DNA of 64,000 bases from Brachyspira sp949287565 (GTDB lineage: Bacteria; Spirochaetota; Brachyspiria; Brachyspirales; Brachyspiraceae): the NCBI RefSeq assembly GCF_036997615.1, contig NZ_JAWLQA010000015.1. One strand, 5' to 3'. This document shows, one piece after another, positions 27,884 through 36,775 of the stretch. Position 1 is the stretch's first letter, and each line of letters starts with the position of its first letter. Both the position numbers and the translations under genes were made by a program. The notes beneath the pieces were generated by a model. It had not been told where the DNA came from and ran no database searches. It worked only from the letters and a program-made list of their open reading frames with translations.

Positions 27884-28854
27884 TATATTTTATCCTTAAA
27901 CTTGTAAGAGTTTTTTCTTTCCTCTATCATTTTTATTAAAGTTGATTGTGTTATAGTGGTTCTATCATTTAAAATAGCTTCTTTGATTGCATTATCACAT
28001 GCATATACTATTTCAGCATGACTTAATTTTTTAGTTTTTTCTAATATTTTTGTAAATGATAATTTTGCAGGTTTAAAATCTCCAAGTCTATAGTTGATAA
28101 GTAATTTTATTTCTTCATTACTTGGCAGTGAATAATAAATAATATCATCAAATCTTCTATACAATGCCTGGTCTAAAATTTTTGGATTATTAGTTGCTGC
28201 TATTATTATACTATTTGATTTATCTTGTTCTATAAATTGTAAAAAAGAATTTAATACTCTTCTTATTTCACCAATATCATTATTTAAATTTCGTTCAGCA
28301 CCTATTGCATCAAATTCATCAAATAAATAAACCGCTCTTCTATCATATAACAAATCAAAAATCTTTCTCAATTTAGCACTAGTTTCCCCAAAATATTTTG
28401 TTATTATTTTATCTATCATTACAATATGTAGAGGTAAAGATAATTCTCCTGCTATAACAGAAGCAGTTAAAGTTTTTCCTACTCCAGGTTGTCCAGATAA
28501 TAATAATTTTCTTCTATTATCTAAACCATATTTTTTTATTTTTGATTGCAATTTATATTCATCAATAATTCTGTTTAATTTTAATTTAATATTATCATTT
28601 ACTATGAGATTATTCATTTTGTAATCTGATTTTTGTACAATAACTAAATCTGAAAAATCGTTTACATTAGCAATAATTTTTATATTATTTTCTTTTTGTT
28701 TTTTATCAATTAATTTTTTTATATCATTTGCAATTTTTTCATGGCCACTTTTAGCCTCATAAGCAGCTATTTGTAATGCTGTAGTATAAAAGCCATCGGG
28801 ATCATTATCATAATGATATTTTATTAAAGTCTTTATTTGTTCATAAGTAGCCAT
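27883..28854 (-). CDS. ietA: AAA ATPase of the IetAS anti-phage pair
   Basis: 323 residues from the ATG at 28854 (MATYEQIKTL); an in-frame extension to 28905 is AT-rich leader-like sequence and less likely. AAA core: Walker A GQPGVGKT at 121-128, Walker B VYLFDEFD at 175-182, sensor AATNNP and the arginine region QALYRRFD. N-terminal ~100 residues are helical. It probably controls or feeds the adjacent protease, to which it is translationally coupled. Lies between hsdM (69 bp upstream) and ietS. Confidence 0.83.
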   Translation of the reverse strand: MATYEQIKTLIKYHYDNDPDGFYTTALQIAAYEAKSGHEKIANDIKKLIDKKQKENNIKIIANVNDFSDLVIVQKSDYKMNNLIVNDNIKLKLNRIIDEYKLQSKIKKYGLDNRRKLLLSGQPGVGKTLTASVIAGELSLPLHIVMIDKIITKYFGETSAKLRKIFDLLYDRRAVYLFDEFDAIGAERNLNNDIGEIRRVLNSFLQFIEQDKSNSIIIAATNNPKILDQALYRRFDDIIYYSLPSNEEIKLLINYRLGDFKPAKLSFTKILEKTKKLSHAEIVYACDNAIKEAILNDRTTITQSTLIKMIEERKNSYKFKDKI

Positions 28855-28923
28855 TATTTCACCATTTAAATATAAAATATAATATATTATATTTAAATAT
28901 ATCAAAAAATCAATTAATAATAC

Positions 28924-30420
28924 TTAAAGTTTTATATCTTTCAAAAAATCTTCTAATTTTACGTTTAAGTTTTCGCGTTCTTTTTCTAATGCTGTTATTT
29001 CTTTGTTTATGCTTTGCAAGTCAACATGCTCCTCATCTTCAAATGAGTCTATATATCTAGGTATATTGAGATTGTATTCATTTTCTTTTATCTCTTCTAG
29101 GCTTGCTGATTTAGAGTATTTTTCTATGTCTTTTCTGTCTTTGTAGGCTTTGACTATTTTTTCTATATCCTCATCGCGTAAACGGTTTTGATTTTTTCCT
29201 TTCTCATATTCTACGCTTGCATCTATAAATAGGATGTCTTTTTCTTTTCTGTTCTTTTTTAATATTAGAATGCAGGCAGGTATTGAAGTGCCGTAAAATA
29301 AATTGTTTGGAAGCCCTATAACAGCATCAAGCAAATTTTCATTTATTATTTTTTCGCGTATTATTCCCTCGCTGGCTCCTCTGAATAATACACCATGAGG
29401 CATTACAACAGCAGTGATGCCATTTTCAGACATACTGTTTATCATATGAAGCACAAAAGCATAATCGCCTTTACTCTTTGGAGGTATGCCGTACTCAAAT
29501 CTATTGTATGGGTCTTTAACTGCTATTTCCTCTCCCCATTTATCCAAGCTGAAAGGAGGATTTGCAACTACTATATCAAACTTTTCTAAATTGCCGTTTT
29601 TGTTTAAGAATTTAGGTTCTTTTATAGTGTCGCCCCATTCAATCATTCCTTTATCGCCTATTTCATGCAGATACATGTTCATTCGGCATAAAGAATATGT
29701 TTGGCTGTTTTTCTCCTGTCCGTATACAGAGCATTTTTCGCCTTCTAATTCTTTATATACTTTTACGAGTAAAGAACCGCTGCCGCAAGTAGGGTCATAT
29801 ACTTTAACACCGTCTTTTATATTCAAAGTTACTATTTTAGCTATAAGCATAGATACTTCGGGAGGGGTGAAGAATTCTCCTCCTTTTTTACCGGCATCGC
29901 TTGCAAAGTTTTTTATTAAATACTCATAAGCATCGCCCATAACATCATTGTTTTCTAATGCACTAGGGCTTAAATCTAATGCAGGATCATTGAAGTCTTC
30001 AAGCAGATTTTTTAATATAGAATTTCTTGTTTTTGTGTTGCCGAATTTATTTGAATCATTAAAATCTATATTATTAAAAATGCCTTCAAATTTACTCTGA
30101 TTCTGTTTTTCTATTTCTCTTAACGCTGTATTGATTCTTTCACCTATATTATTTTCTTCTCTTATAGAATATAGATAGTCAAAGTTAGCAGTTTCGCTTA
30201 TTTTGTAATCTAGTCTTTCAATCATTCTTGATAAAAGTCCTTCATTGTATTTATATTTTTCTCTTAATTCTTCAGTTTTCTCTTTCACGAAATCGGATAA
30301 ATATTTAACAAACAGCATACTCAATATATAATCTTTATAAACAGATGAGTCTATTGATCCTCTAAAAGTGTCGCATGCCTTCCAAACTATATTTTCAACT
30401 ACTTCTTTTGTTGTTTTCAT
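28924..30420 (-). CDS. hsdM: Type I restriction enzyme, M (methyltransferase) subunit
   Basis: 498 residues. N-terminal helical domain (residues 1-160), then the N6-adenine methyltransferase domain: motif I DPTCGSGSLL at 209-218 and catalytic NPPF at 287-290, with the flanking GGEFFTPPEVS. It methylates adenine in the site chosen by HsdS, protecting host DNA. AAGGAG site before the start. It follows the half-size hsdS by 40 bp, and ietA follows it. Confidence 0.96.
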   Translation of the reverse strand: MKTTKEVVENIVWKACDTFRGSIDSSVYKDYILSMLFVKYLSDFVKEKTEELREKYKYNEGLLSRMIERLDYKISETANFDYLYSIREENNIGERINTALREIEKQNQSKFEGIFNNIDFNDSNKFGNTKTRNSILKNLLEDFNDPALDLSPSALENNDVMGDAYEYLIKNFASDAGKKGGEFFTPPEVSMLIAKIVTLNIKDGVKVYDPTCGSGSLLVKVYKELEGEKCSVYGQEKNSQTYSLCRMNMYLHEIGDKGMIEWGDTIKEPKFLNKNGNLEKFDIVVANPPFSLDKWGEEIAVKDPYNRFEYGIPPKSKGDYAFVLHMINSMSENGITAVVMPHGVLFRGASEGIIREKIINENLLDAVIGLPNNLFYGTSIPACILILKKNRKEKDILFIDASVEYEKGKNQNRLRDEDIEKIVKAYKDRKDIEKYSKSASLEEIKENEYNLNIPRYIDSFEDEEHVDLQSINKEITALEKERENLNVKLEDFLKDIKL

Positions 30421-30460
30421 TTTGATTTCTCCTTTTTAAAAAATATGTTTTACTAAATGA

Positions 30461-31057
30461 TTAACAGTTTTTTAATATTTTATTCATAGCTTCTTTATAG
30501 AATACTTGTTTTAATTCAAATAGTTTTCCATGAATAAAAATATCCCTTTCAAATAATGAATTTATTTCAATGATTTCTTTTTGTTTATCTATACTAGGCA
30601 ATTCTATTTCTATTTCTGCTATATCAAGAGTACCTATAGATATTATACCTGTTCCTCTTGATTCTCTTTTTAGAAATTTCTGAACTTTATTGTTATTTAG
30701 ATAAATAGCAATAAAATGTGGTAGGCATATATCATAAAATTCTTCTTTTATTCTAATGCATGCCATTAATGAACTTATTATACAATTATCAATATTATCT
30801 TCTACTATTATGCTATTGAATGGTTCTCTTAATCTTATGATAATATCGTTTGCTTGTATTAGATCGATATTTTTTTGTTTGATTTGTATAGTATCAATGT
30901 TTTTTTGATTTTGAATATACTTTACTGATTTGTTATCGAATGCTTTTAGGTTAATGAGATTAATGTCATATCCTTTTTCATATTTTTTTGCTGAAGCTCT
31001 TGAAACAGAAGCTCCCACTCTAATATTCGCTATATCTTTTAATATTAATTTTTTCAT
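30461..31057 (-). CDS. Half-size HsdS-like specificity protein
   Basis: 198 residues, about half a normal S subunit. It resembles one target-recognition domain plus one helical spacer: KLILKDIANIRVGASVSR at the start, then IISIGTLDIAEIEIELPSI, then QKEIIEINSLFERDIFIHG. AGGAG site; first gene of the operon. Half-S proteins of type I systems can dimerise to form a working specificity unit. Here a full-length HsdS is also encoded, so this may give an alternative specificity or be a remnant. Intact reading frame. Confidence 0.75.
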   Translation of the reverse strand: MKKLILKDIANIRVGASVSRASAKKYEKGYDINLINLKAFDNKSVKYIQNQKNIDTIQIKQKNIDLIQANDIIIRLREPFNSIIVEDNIDNCIISSLMACIRIKEEFYDICLPHFIAIYLNNNKVQKFLKRESRGTGIISIGTLDIAEIEIELPSIDKQKEIIEINSLFERDIFIHGKLFELKQVFYKEAMNKILKNC

Positions 31058-31552
31058 AGTTATTTTCTCCTATGTTTTTATATTATCAGATATATGAGTT
31101 TTGCCAATATTTTTTATTAAAAAAATACGCTCTATATTGAAATATGTTATAAAAAATATACTATATTATTATACAAATCATACATAATTTTTTGCTCTAA
31201 CTTAAAGTATGTTGATATTTTTTATAATATATCATGGATTATAAAAAATTGATATGAATAAAGAAAATAACTCTAAAAAAATAAGCGGACACTTTCATGC
31301 CCGCTATTAAGGTAAATTATGAAGAAAAAATTTATAAAATTAGATACAAATCAACTTTGTTATATTAATAATATATAAAACTTTTAAAAAAAGTGTAAAA
31401 AAAAATATTTTTTTCTTTAATTTTTTTCTAGAAAAAAATTAAAAAAATATATAAAATTAAGAAAAAATAACGATTAACTATAAAGTATTATTATATTTTA
31501 ATAATAAAATTATTAAATTAATTTTGATGTAAATATAAATTGGAGTTTTTAT
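31058..31552. other. AT-rich divergent gap with one hairpin
   Basis: 495 bp between the defence operon (-) and the second chemoreceptor (+). The only GC-rich part is a hairpin at 31284-31305, AGCGGACA / TGCCCGCT, followed on the minus strand by a T run, so it looks like a terminator facing the operon. The rest is A/T runs with no recognisable gene. Confidence 0.5.
31080..31107 (-). promoter_or_regulatory. Candidate promoter of the defence operon
   Basis: On the minus strand TTGGCA (31102-31107), a 16-bp spacer and TAATAT (31080-31085), about 22 bp before the start of the half-hsdS. Confidence 0.5.
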
Positions 31553-33397
31553 ATGAAAAGGATACATAGTTTATCTTTCAAAGTGCCTGCAATAATATCG
31601 ATAACATCCATATTAATAATATTTATTATATTAAGTATAGCTGTAACTTTTGCAAATAAAGGTATAAGCAAAAGTAGATTTGAAGGTTTTGCCAATACAG
31701 CACAGTCATATGCCAAATTGTTTGATGCTATATTGATAGATCAGGTTTCTTTAGCTAAAACATATTCAGTTGCTCCAGCGATTATGAATTCACTTTTAAA
31801 TAGAAATGAACAGACAGAAGCTGATGCTTTACAAGCTTTAGCTTTATTTAATGGAGCTAATGAATATTCTATTAATATAGCCGTAATAGATTTAAACGGT
31901 GATATTATAGCAGATGCTTTAGGGAATTCTATAGGTAATAATATCGCTTATACAAGACCGAACTTTTGGAATATATTAGAAAATAATAATTTTGAATATA
32001 CATTTGATGAGGAAATAATAGATTCAATAGATACTGGAAATAAATCATTGATATTAGGCGGTGCTATAAAGAGTTTAGATGGAAATTTGTTAGGGGCGAT
32101 ACTTGTTGTAATAGATTGGAAACTTATACATGATAATTATTTTTCAGATATAGCTTTAGGAGAAACAGGAAGAATATTGGCTATAGATTCTAATTTGATT
32201 GATATAATGGATAATATTTATGAGCAAATAGGTTCTAGTGTAGTTCAGGACTATAAAACAGTATTTGATAATAATTTGACACAGGGTACTTTATCATATG
32301 TTTATATGGATAAAAAGAGAACAGGTTCCTATTGCAGAATGAAGTCAATGAATTGGATAATTGCTATGACTATGTTTGACAGTGAAATATATGCTACAAA
32401 CAGGGAATTAATTTTAATAAGTTCTTTGGTAGGTTTAATTGCTATTTTATTATTATCTGTATTTGTTGCTTTATTTATAAAGAGAATAATGACTCATATA
32501 AATAGTATTATAAAAGAGGCTAAGGAAATAGAAACAGGAAATTTGACTTATGTTTCAAATGAACATAAAAGAAATGATGAGCTTGGAATATTGTTTGAAT
32601 CTTTCAGCGGAATGCGTAAAAAACTTACAGAGATAATATCTCAGGTTAATGATTCTTCTATAAAAATAACTACAGCAGCTCAGGAATTAGCAAATGGTAA
32701 TTCTGATTTATCTAGAAGAACAGAGGCTCAGGCTGCAAGTCTTGAGGAAACTGCTAGTTCTATGGAGGAGATGGCTTCTACAATTAAATCTTCTACTTCT
32801 CATTCTATAGAAGGTAATAATATGATGAAAGAGTCTATGAGTTCAATTAAAGATGCAGGAGCTATAATTTTAGAAACAACTAAAAGTATAGAAGAGGTTA
32901 ATGAGGATAGTGAAAAAATAAAAAATATAACAAAAGTTATAGAGGATATTGCTTTCCAAACTAATATATTAGCTCTTAATGCTGCGGTTGAGGCTGCTCG
33001 TGCTGGAGAGCAGGGTAAAGGATTTGCTGTTGTAGCAAGCGAGGTTAGAAATTTAGCTCAGAACTCTCAATCTTCAGCTAAAGACATTACATCTTTAATT
33101 AATGTTATATATGAAAAGATTAGCAGATCGGTAGAGAAAGCAAAAGAGTCTGAGAAGATATTTGAGGATTTGGAGAAGAAAATAGAAGAAACTTCTAATA
33201 TAATGAGAGATATAAGCGAAACAGCTATAGAACAGCAGTCAGGAGTTGATCAGGTAAATATAGCAGTTTCTCAAATGGACAGTGTAACTCAGCAGAATGC
33301 TGGATTAGTAGAACAATCAGCTTCAGCAGCAGCTTCTTTGTTAAATGAAGCTAGAGAGCTAGAAGAAGCTATGCGATTCTTTAAGCTAGATAAATAA
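31553..33397 (+). CDS. Methyl-accepting chemotaxis protein (paralogue)
   Basis: 614 residues, same architecture as the receptor at 8439: TM helix (about 12-32), periplasmic Cache-like sensor, second TM helix (about 285-310, LILISSLVGLIAILLLSVFV), HAMP, and a signalling coiled coil with EDIAFQTNILALNAAVEAAR at its tip. Starts of both proteins also match (KR-HSL-FK-P-IISI). The sensor domains differ more, suggesting different ligands. Preceded by a GGAG site. Followed by hairpin repeats that may act as terminator. Confidence 0.95.
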   Translation: MKRIHSLSFKVPAIISITSILIIFIILSIAVTFANKGISKSRFEGFANTAQSYAKLFDAILIDQVSLAKTYSVAPAIMNSLLNRNEQTEADALQALALFNGANEYSINIAVIDLNGDIIADALGNSIGNNIAYTRPNFWNILENNNFEYTFDEEIIDSIDTGNKSLILGGAIKSLDGNLLGAILVVIDWKLIHDNYFSDIALGETGRILAIDSNLIDIMDNIYEQIGSSVVQDYKTVFDNNLTQGTLSYVYMDKKRTGSYCRMKSMNWIIAMTMFDSEIYATNRELILISSLVGLIAILLLSVFVALFIKRIMTHINSIIKEAKEIETGNLTYVSNEHKRNDELGILFESFSGMRKKLTEIISQVNDSSIKITTAAQELANGNSDLSRRTEAQAASLEETASSMEEMASTIKSSTSHSIEGNNMMKESMSSIKDAGAIILETTKSIEEVNEDSEKIKNITKVIEDIAFQTNILALNAAVEAARAGEQGKGFAVVASEVRNLAQNSQSSAKDITSLINVIYEKISRSVEKAKESEKIFEDLEKKIEETSNIMRDISETAIEQQSGVDQVNIAVSQMDSVTQQNAGLVEQSASAAASLLNEARELEEAMRFFKLDK

Positions 33398-33504
33398 TAA
33401 TTTCTCATTATTGCTAGCGATAAACTCGCTAAAATATAGCTGACAACTAAAGTTATCAGCTGCTCGTTTATCGCTTTAAAACATTAGAATTAAAATATAA
33501 AAGC
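33396..33504 (+). repeat. Nested-hairpin repeat, copy a
   Basis: Outer stem AGCGATAAAC / GTTTATCGCT encloses an inner stem AGCTGA(caac..)TCAGCT. It begins at the stop of the chemoreceptor and could end its transcript. Copy b is at 33639, a looser copy at 53715. Confidence 0.8.
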
Positions 33505-33515
33505 GAGTCGTAGCC

Positions 33516-33539
33516 AGCTAGTGAGTTTACTCACTAGCT
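33516..33539. repeat. Perfect 11-bp palindromic hairpin
   Basis: AGCTAGTGAGT / ACTCACTAGCT separated by two bases. Part of a GC-richer block that also contains GGTGGACTTCGTC, a string shared with the MITE-like elements. Confidence 0.7.
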
Positions 33540-33589
33540 TATTGTAGGCGGCACCAAAGGTGGACTTCGTCACGAGCATAACAATAATA

Positions 33590-33643
33590 GAAAATAACTA
33601 TAATTCAAGAAATATATATTTATTATTTCAAGAAAAAGAATAA
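33590..33643 (+). pseudogene. Fragment: 3' end of a DUF4026-like gene
   Basis: Positions 33590-33634 are identical over 45 bases to the last codons of the DUF4026-like gene at 18170 and stay in frame to a stop (…NIYLLFQEKE, stop at 33643). There is no upstream part of the gene; the fragment starts abruptly after GAGCATAACAATAATA. It is a detached gene tail lying between two copies of the nested-hairpin repeat. Confidence 0.8.
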
Positions 33644-33747
33644 TTTCTTATTATTGCTAGCGATAAACTCGCTAAAATATAGCTGACAACTAAAGTTATC
33701 AGCTGCTCGTTTATCGCTTTAAAACATTAGAATTTAAATATAAAAGC
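33639..33747 (+). repeat. Nested-hairpin repeat, copy b
   Basis: Nearly identical to 33396-33504, offset 243 bp in the same direction. After it comes another GC-rich block (33748-33855) with small hairpins (TAACTTAATTTATTAAGTTA; CACCTTTACAGGTG) ending in GAGCATAACAATAATA. Confidence 0.8.
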
Positions 33748-33963
33748 AGGAGAAGCCCTTCCCACAGGGACACAGGCGTGTAACTTAATTTATTAAGTTA
33801 AGCCTTTAGGCGAACCAAGTAGGCACCTTTACAGGTGGGCGAGCATAACAATAATAATAAATTTGAAGTTTTTATAAAAAATTGTTGGCGCCTGATAATT
33901 TGTTATTTGTGGATTTTTTATAATAAAACCTGAGCTTTATAATATTAAAGCTAAATTTTCATT

Positions 33964-34278
33964 CCCCGCCCTATATTCTTGTTGATTTACTTTTGAATTC
34001 TAATTTTTTCTTTCCTAATTGCTTATATAGAATTTATAGCTCCCACCCTAGATATTTTTTAATTTATTACTTCTACGCCGCACGTAGAATAAAATTAAAA
34101 ATATGAGTGAATTAATTATAACATTTAAATTATATTTTAAATTTGGTTAACCGTGCGTTAAATAAATTTTTAAACCTAATCACAGTTTGGGCGGGTGCTT
34201 TATTTTCTTAATAGACTTTAAATATAAGAAAATTTAAAATTGTAGATTATAGCAATAAAGAATAAAGGGCGGGGTATG
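33964..34278. repeat. Long palindromic repeat, full copy
   Basis: Left arm CCCCGCCC at 33964, AGCTCCCACCC at 34039, CGCCGCACG at 34077; right arm ACCGTGCGTT at 34150, TTTGGGCGGGTGC at 34186, AAAGGGCGGGG ending about 34275. About 315 bp, in the convergent gap between the chemoreceptor and the FecR-M14 gene. Confidence 0.8.
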
Positions 34279-34313
34279 TGAATAAAATTTTAAAATATAA
34301 TTGTTTTTATATT

Positions 34314-35552
34314 TTATTCAAGCCCATATATTTTTAAGAATTCGCTTAGTATAGTATGCATGATTATTCTTTTTTTATCATAATCCAAATTTCTTGTAAG
34401 CTCTATTCCAAAAGATTCTATATTCTTTTTAGCAGCATAATAAGTAATAGTAGTAGGCATAGGATAATACATCTGTCTGAATTTAAATTTCATAGGCTCT
34501 ATTCTTGAGTTTATATTATCCAACACTTTTACAACTTTATCATCTAATTTTCTAGTATCATATATTATTGAATCACCAAAGAATTCTTTGAATCCATTTC
34601 CTTCATGAAGTGTAAGCACAACATCTATATCATATTCATCAAGCATATCCATATATTCTTTAGCCAATTTATCAGTATCAGTTCTGCTTATACTTTTATC
34701 AAAGAATCTATTATTGATATCCTGTCCTTCTATGGCTCTAGTATTTTTTCTGTATGCTTCAGGTACAGCAACAGGCACTATAGTAAGACTTCCTTTTTTT
34801 ATAGGCATAGTTATTCTTTCCATAGCAACATCAGTACCAACTCTCTCACTTCCATGAGGCACTATTAAAAATATATTAGGTCCTTTTTCTGGGTGAACTA
34901 CTCTGTATATAGTGTTTTCATTCTTTGTGCCTTCCATTATTTTAAAATTATATCTGTCTATATCTTCATTTAAATGGCTTGCTACTTCGCTTTCTAATTG
35001 TCTTGATACGTTTTCAATTAAAGATTTTTCATTTTCTGTGGTTCTATAAGGTCCATTAAGCATTGGTATTATAGATGTTTTATGATTAGGCTCTAAAAAA
35101 TAACTTACTCCTAAAGATGCTTCAGGTGTTATTTTTACAGCATTATTATATGTTATAACAGATACTTCATCATCATAAGATACAACTGCAAAAGATTTTC
35201 CTTTGAAATTATATCCTTTACCATCTTTTGTTAAAGTCATTTGAATATCATCATTATGTTTGCTTTTTATATAAATATATCCTGAATCCAAAGTGAATTT
35301 ATTATTTTCATAAGTAAGTTTTGATCTAGGCATAAGTATTATTGATTTTTCGCCATTATCTATTACTAAATACGACTCCTCTTTTGTAGATATAGAGAAA
35401 TAATCATCTGGGAAACTGTTTTTTATATCCGTATTGGCATGCTCTTCATTTACAATTACAGAGGCTTCTCCCTGTCTGGATATAACTTTAAAACTATTAG
35501 GTAATAATACAGAACTAATTATTATAGAAAATATTATTATATATTTATTCAT
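34314..35552 (-). CDS. FecR-like domain fused to an M14-type zinc peptidase
   Basis: 412 residues from the ATG at 35552 (a TTG lies 9 bp earlier). After a signal/anchor helix (about 4-20), residues 22-165 resemble the FecR sensing domain (VISRQGEASV ... SGYIYIKSK). Residues 225-412 form an M14/aspartoacylase-like zinc hydrolase: HGSE (His233, Glu236), then TLHEGNGF with His316, and Glu384 in FGIELTRN. The hydrolase may trim peptides or amides outside the inner membrane. No sigma/anti-sigma genes nearby. The two-domain reading comes from motifs only. Confidence 0.65.
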   Translation of the reverse strand: MNKYIIIFSIIISSVLLPNSFKVISRQGEASVIVNEEHANTDIKNSFPDDYFSISTKEESYLVIDNGEKSIILMPRSKLTYENNKFTLDSGYIYIKSKHNDDIQMTLTKDGKGYNFKGKSFAVVSYDDEVSVITYNNAVKITPEASLGVSYFLEPNHKTSIIPMLNGPYRTTENEKSLIENVSRQLESEVASHLNEDIDRYNFKIMEGTKNENTIYRVVHPEKGPNIFLIVPHGSERVGTDVAMERITMPIKKGSLTIVPVAVPEAYRKNTRAIEGQDINNRFFDKSISRTDTDKLAKEYMDMLDEYDIDVVLTLHEGNGFKEFFGDSIIYDTRKLDDKVVKVLDNINSRIEPMKFKFRQMYYPMPTTITYYAAKKNIESFGIELTRNLDYDKKRIIMHTILSEFLKIYGLE

Positions 35553-35605
35553 TATAAACAACCATTAAATAAAAATACCGTTTTAATTGTCGTTTAAAAA
35601 TAAAA

Positions 35606-35636
35606 ATGCTTTAAATAAAAAAATTATTTAAAGCAT
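35606..35636 (-). terminator. Terminator of the lipoprotein gene
   Basis: Perfect 13-bp stem ATGCTTTAAATAA / TTATTTAAAGCAT followed on the minus strand by T's. Confidence 0.8.
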
Positions 35637-35667
35637 CTATATAAATTTATGGTATCAAAATAACGAA

Positions 35668-36543
35668 TTAGTTTTCTTTTGCATACAATATATTTCCCAA
35701 AGAGTATATAGTTTCTTTTTTATTATATTTTGCTGAAATTGGTACTCCGTCATCTCTTAATTGTATATCAAGATAATAATTGTAATCAATATATTCAAAA
35801 TATACACTAGGTAATATACTTGAATTGTTAGCATTATATGTATTTATTGATACACCAGGATATAAAAGTCCAAGCATTATACTATATCCGTAAAAACCAT
35901 CTCCTTTGGATAATTCAAAGAATTTTGAAGGTATTTTCACTTTTTGAACATCATTCTCATAATATGTTACAAAATCTCCTTGTATATCTACAGTTCTTTT
36001 TAATCCATTATCAATTCTGCTTCTTTTTCCCCAGTATCCTTTATCTATTCCTTCTCTAGGTCCTGGAGCTTTATCAATCATGCCAACTATTATATCTGAA
36101 GTTTTTCTATTTTTTATATATATATATCCTACAGTTTCATACTCATCAGTAGGAAATTGAATCTCTCCAACCCAATCTGCAGAACTTACTATATATCCGA
36201 AGTATCTGTCATAGTATTTATTTTTATTTTCTTCTTTTATACTGTAAATAGTATCTTTATCAAAATTAACCTTATCAGTTTTATTTGATATTACTAAACC
36301 GCTAATTCCGCCATCTGATATAACAACATCAACTGAATCATTTCCTGTGCTGTCAGCATTAAAAAATTTCCAAGTAGTATTATATTTAGCATCTAATCCT
36401 TTAACTGTATATTCGCTTATAGCTTCTGTTGTAGGATTGCTGTAAGATGTGGGATTTGTTACGTTATTAGAATTTTTTCCGCAGCTTATAAAGAATAGGA
36501 ATAATGAAAGTGTAAAGATGTAGTATATTGTTTTTTTTATCAT
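35668..36543 (-). CDS. Putative lipoprotein of unknown function
   Basis: 291 residues. Lipobox FFISC at residues 17-21 after a basic-hydrophobic signal; then a Ser/Asn/Thr-rich linker and a beta-rich body. I do not recognise the family. Likely exported and lipid-anchored. Single gene with its own terminator. Confidence 0.75.
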   Translation of the reverse strand: MIKKTIYYIFTLSLFLFFISCGKNSNNVTNPTSYSNPTTEAISEYTVKGLDAKYNTTWKFFNADSTGNDSVDVVISDGGISGLVISNKTDKVNFDKDTIYSIKEENKNKYYDRYFGYIVSSADWVGEIQFPTDEYETVGYIYIKNRKTSDIIVGMIDKAPGPREGIDKGYWGKRSRIDNGLKRTVDIQGDFVTYYENDVQKVKIPSKFFELSKGDGFYGYSIMLGLLYPGVSINTYNANNSSILPSVYFEYIDYNYYLDIQLRDDGVPISAKYNKKETIYSLGNILYAKEN

Positions 36544-36701
36544 AGTATATCCTTTATTTTTATTATTATTTACCTTGTAAATTGTTTTTACATAATAATA
36601 TTTACTAAATAGTAATATGCTAATAAATATAATAAAATTATGAATTTATTTGTTGTTTTTTTGGGTTATTTTTTTAAAAAAATTATGCTTATAAAATAAA
36701 A

Positions 36702-36729
36702 GGCTTGAATCTAATTAAAGACTCAAGCC
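36702..36729 (-). terminator. Terminator of the PepSY-like gene
   Basis: Stem GGCTTGAATC / GACTCAAGCC, followed on the minus strand by TTTTATTTTAT. Confidence 0.8.
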
Positions 36730-36775
36730 CTAATATATATTTAATTACTTTAAAGAGATACAAAATATTTAAAAG

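Noticed and set aside
28855..28905. 17-codon N-terminal extension of IetA
   Set aside because: The extra residues come from AT-rich leader sequence; MATYEQ is a more plausible start with GGTGA upstream, though this site is weak.
19765..31057. Prophage or integrative element carrying the defence genes
   Set aside because: No integrase, structural phage gene, tRNA target or flanking direct repeats were seen, although import of the locus by recombination remains possible.
33398..33960. tRNA or small RNA gene in the GC-rich gap
   Set aside because: No cloverleaf or TψC-like GTTCGAATC was found; the pairing is explained by dispersed hairpin repeats.
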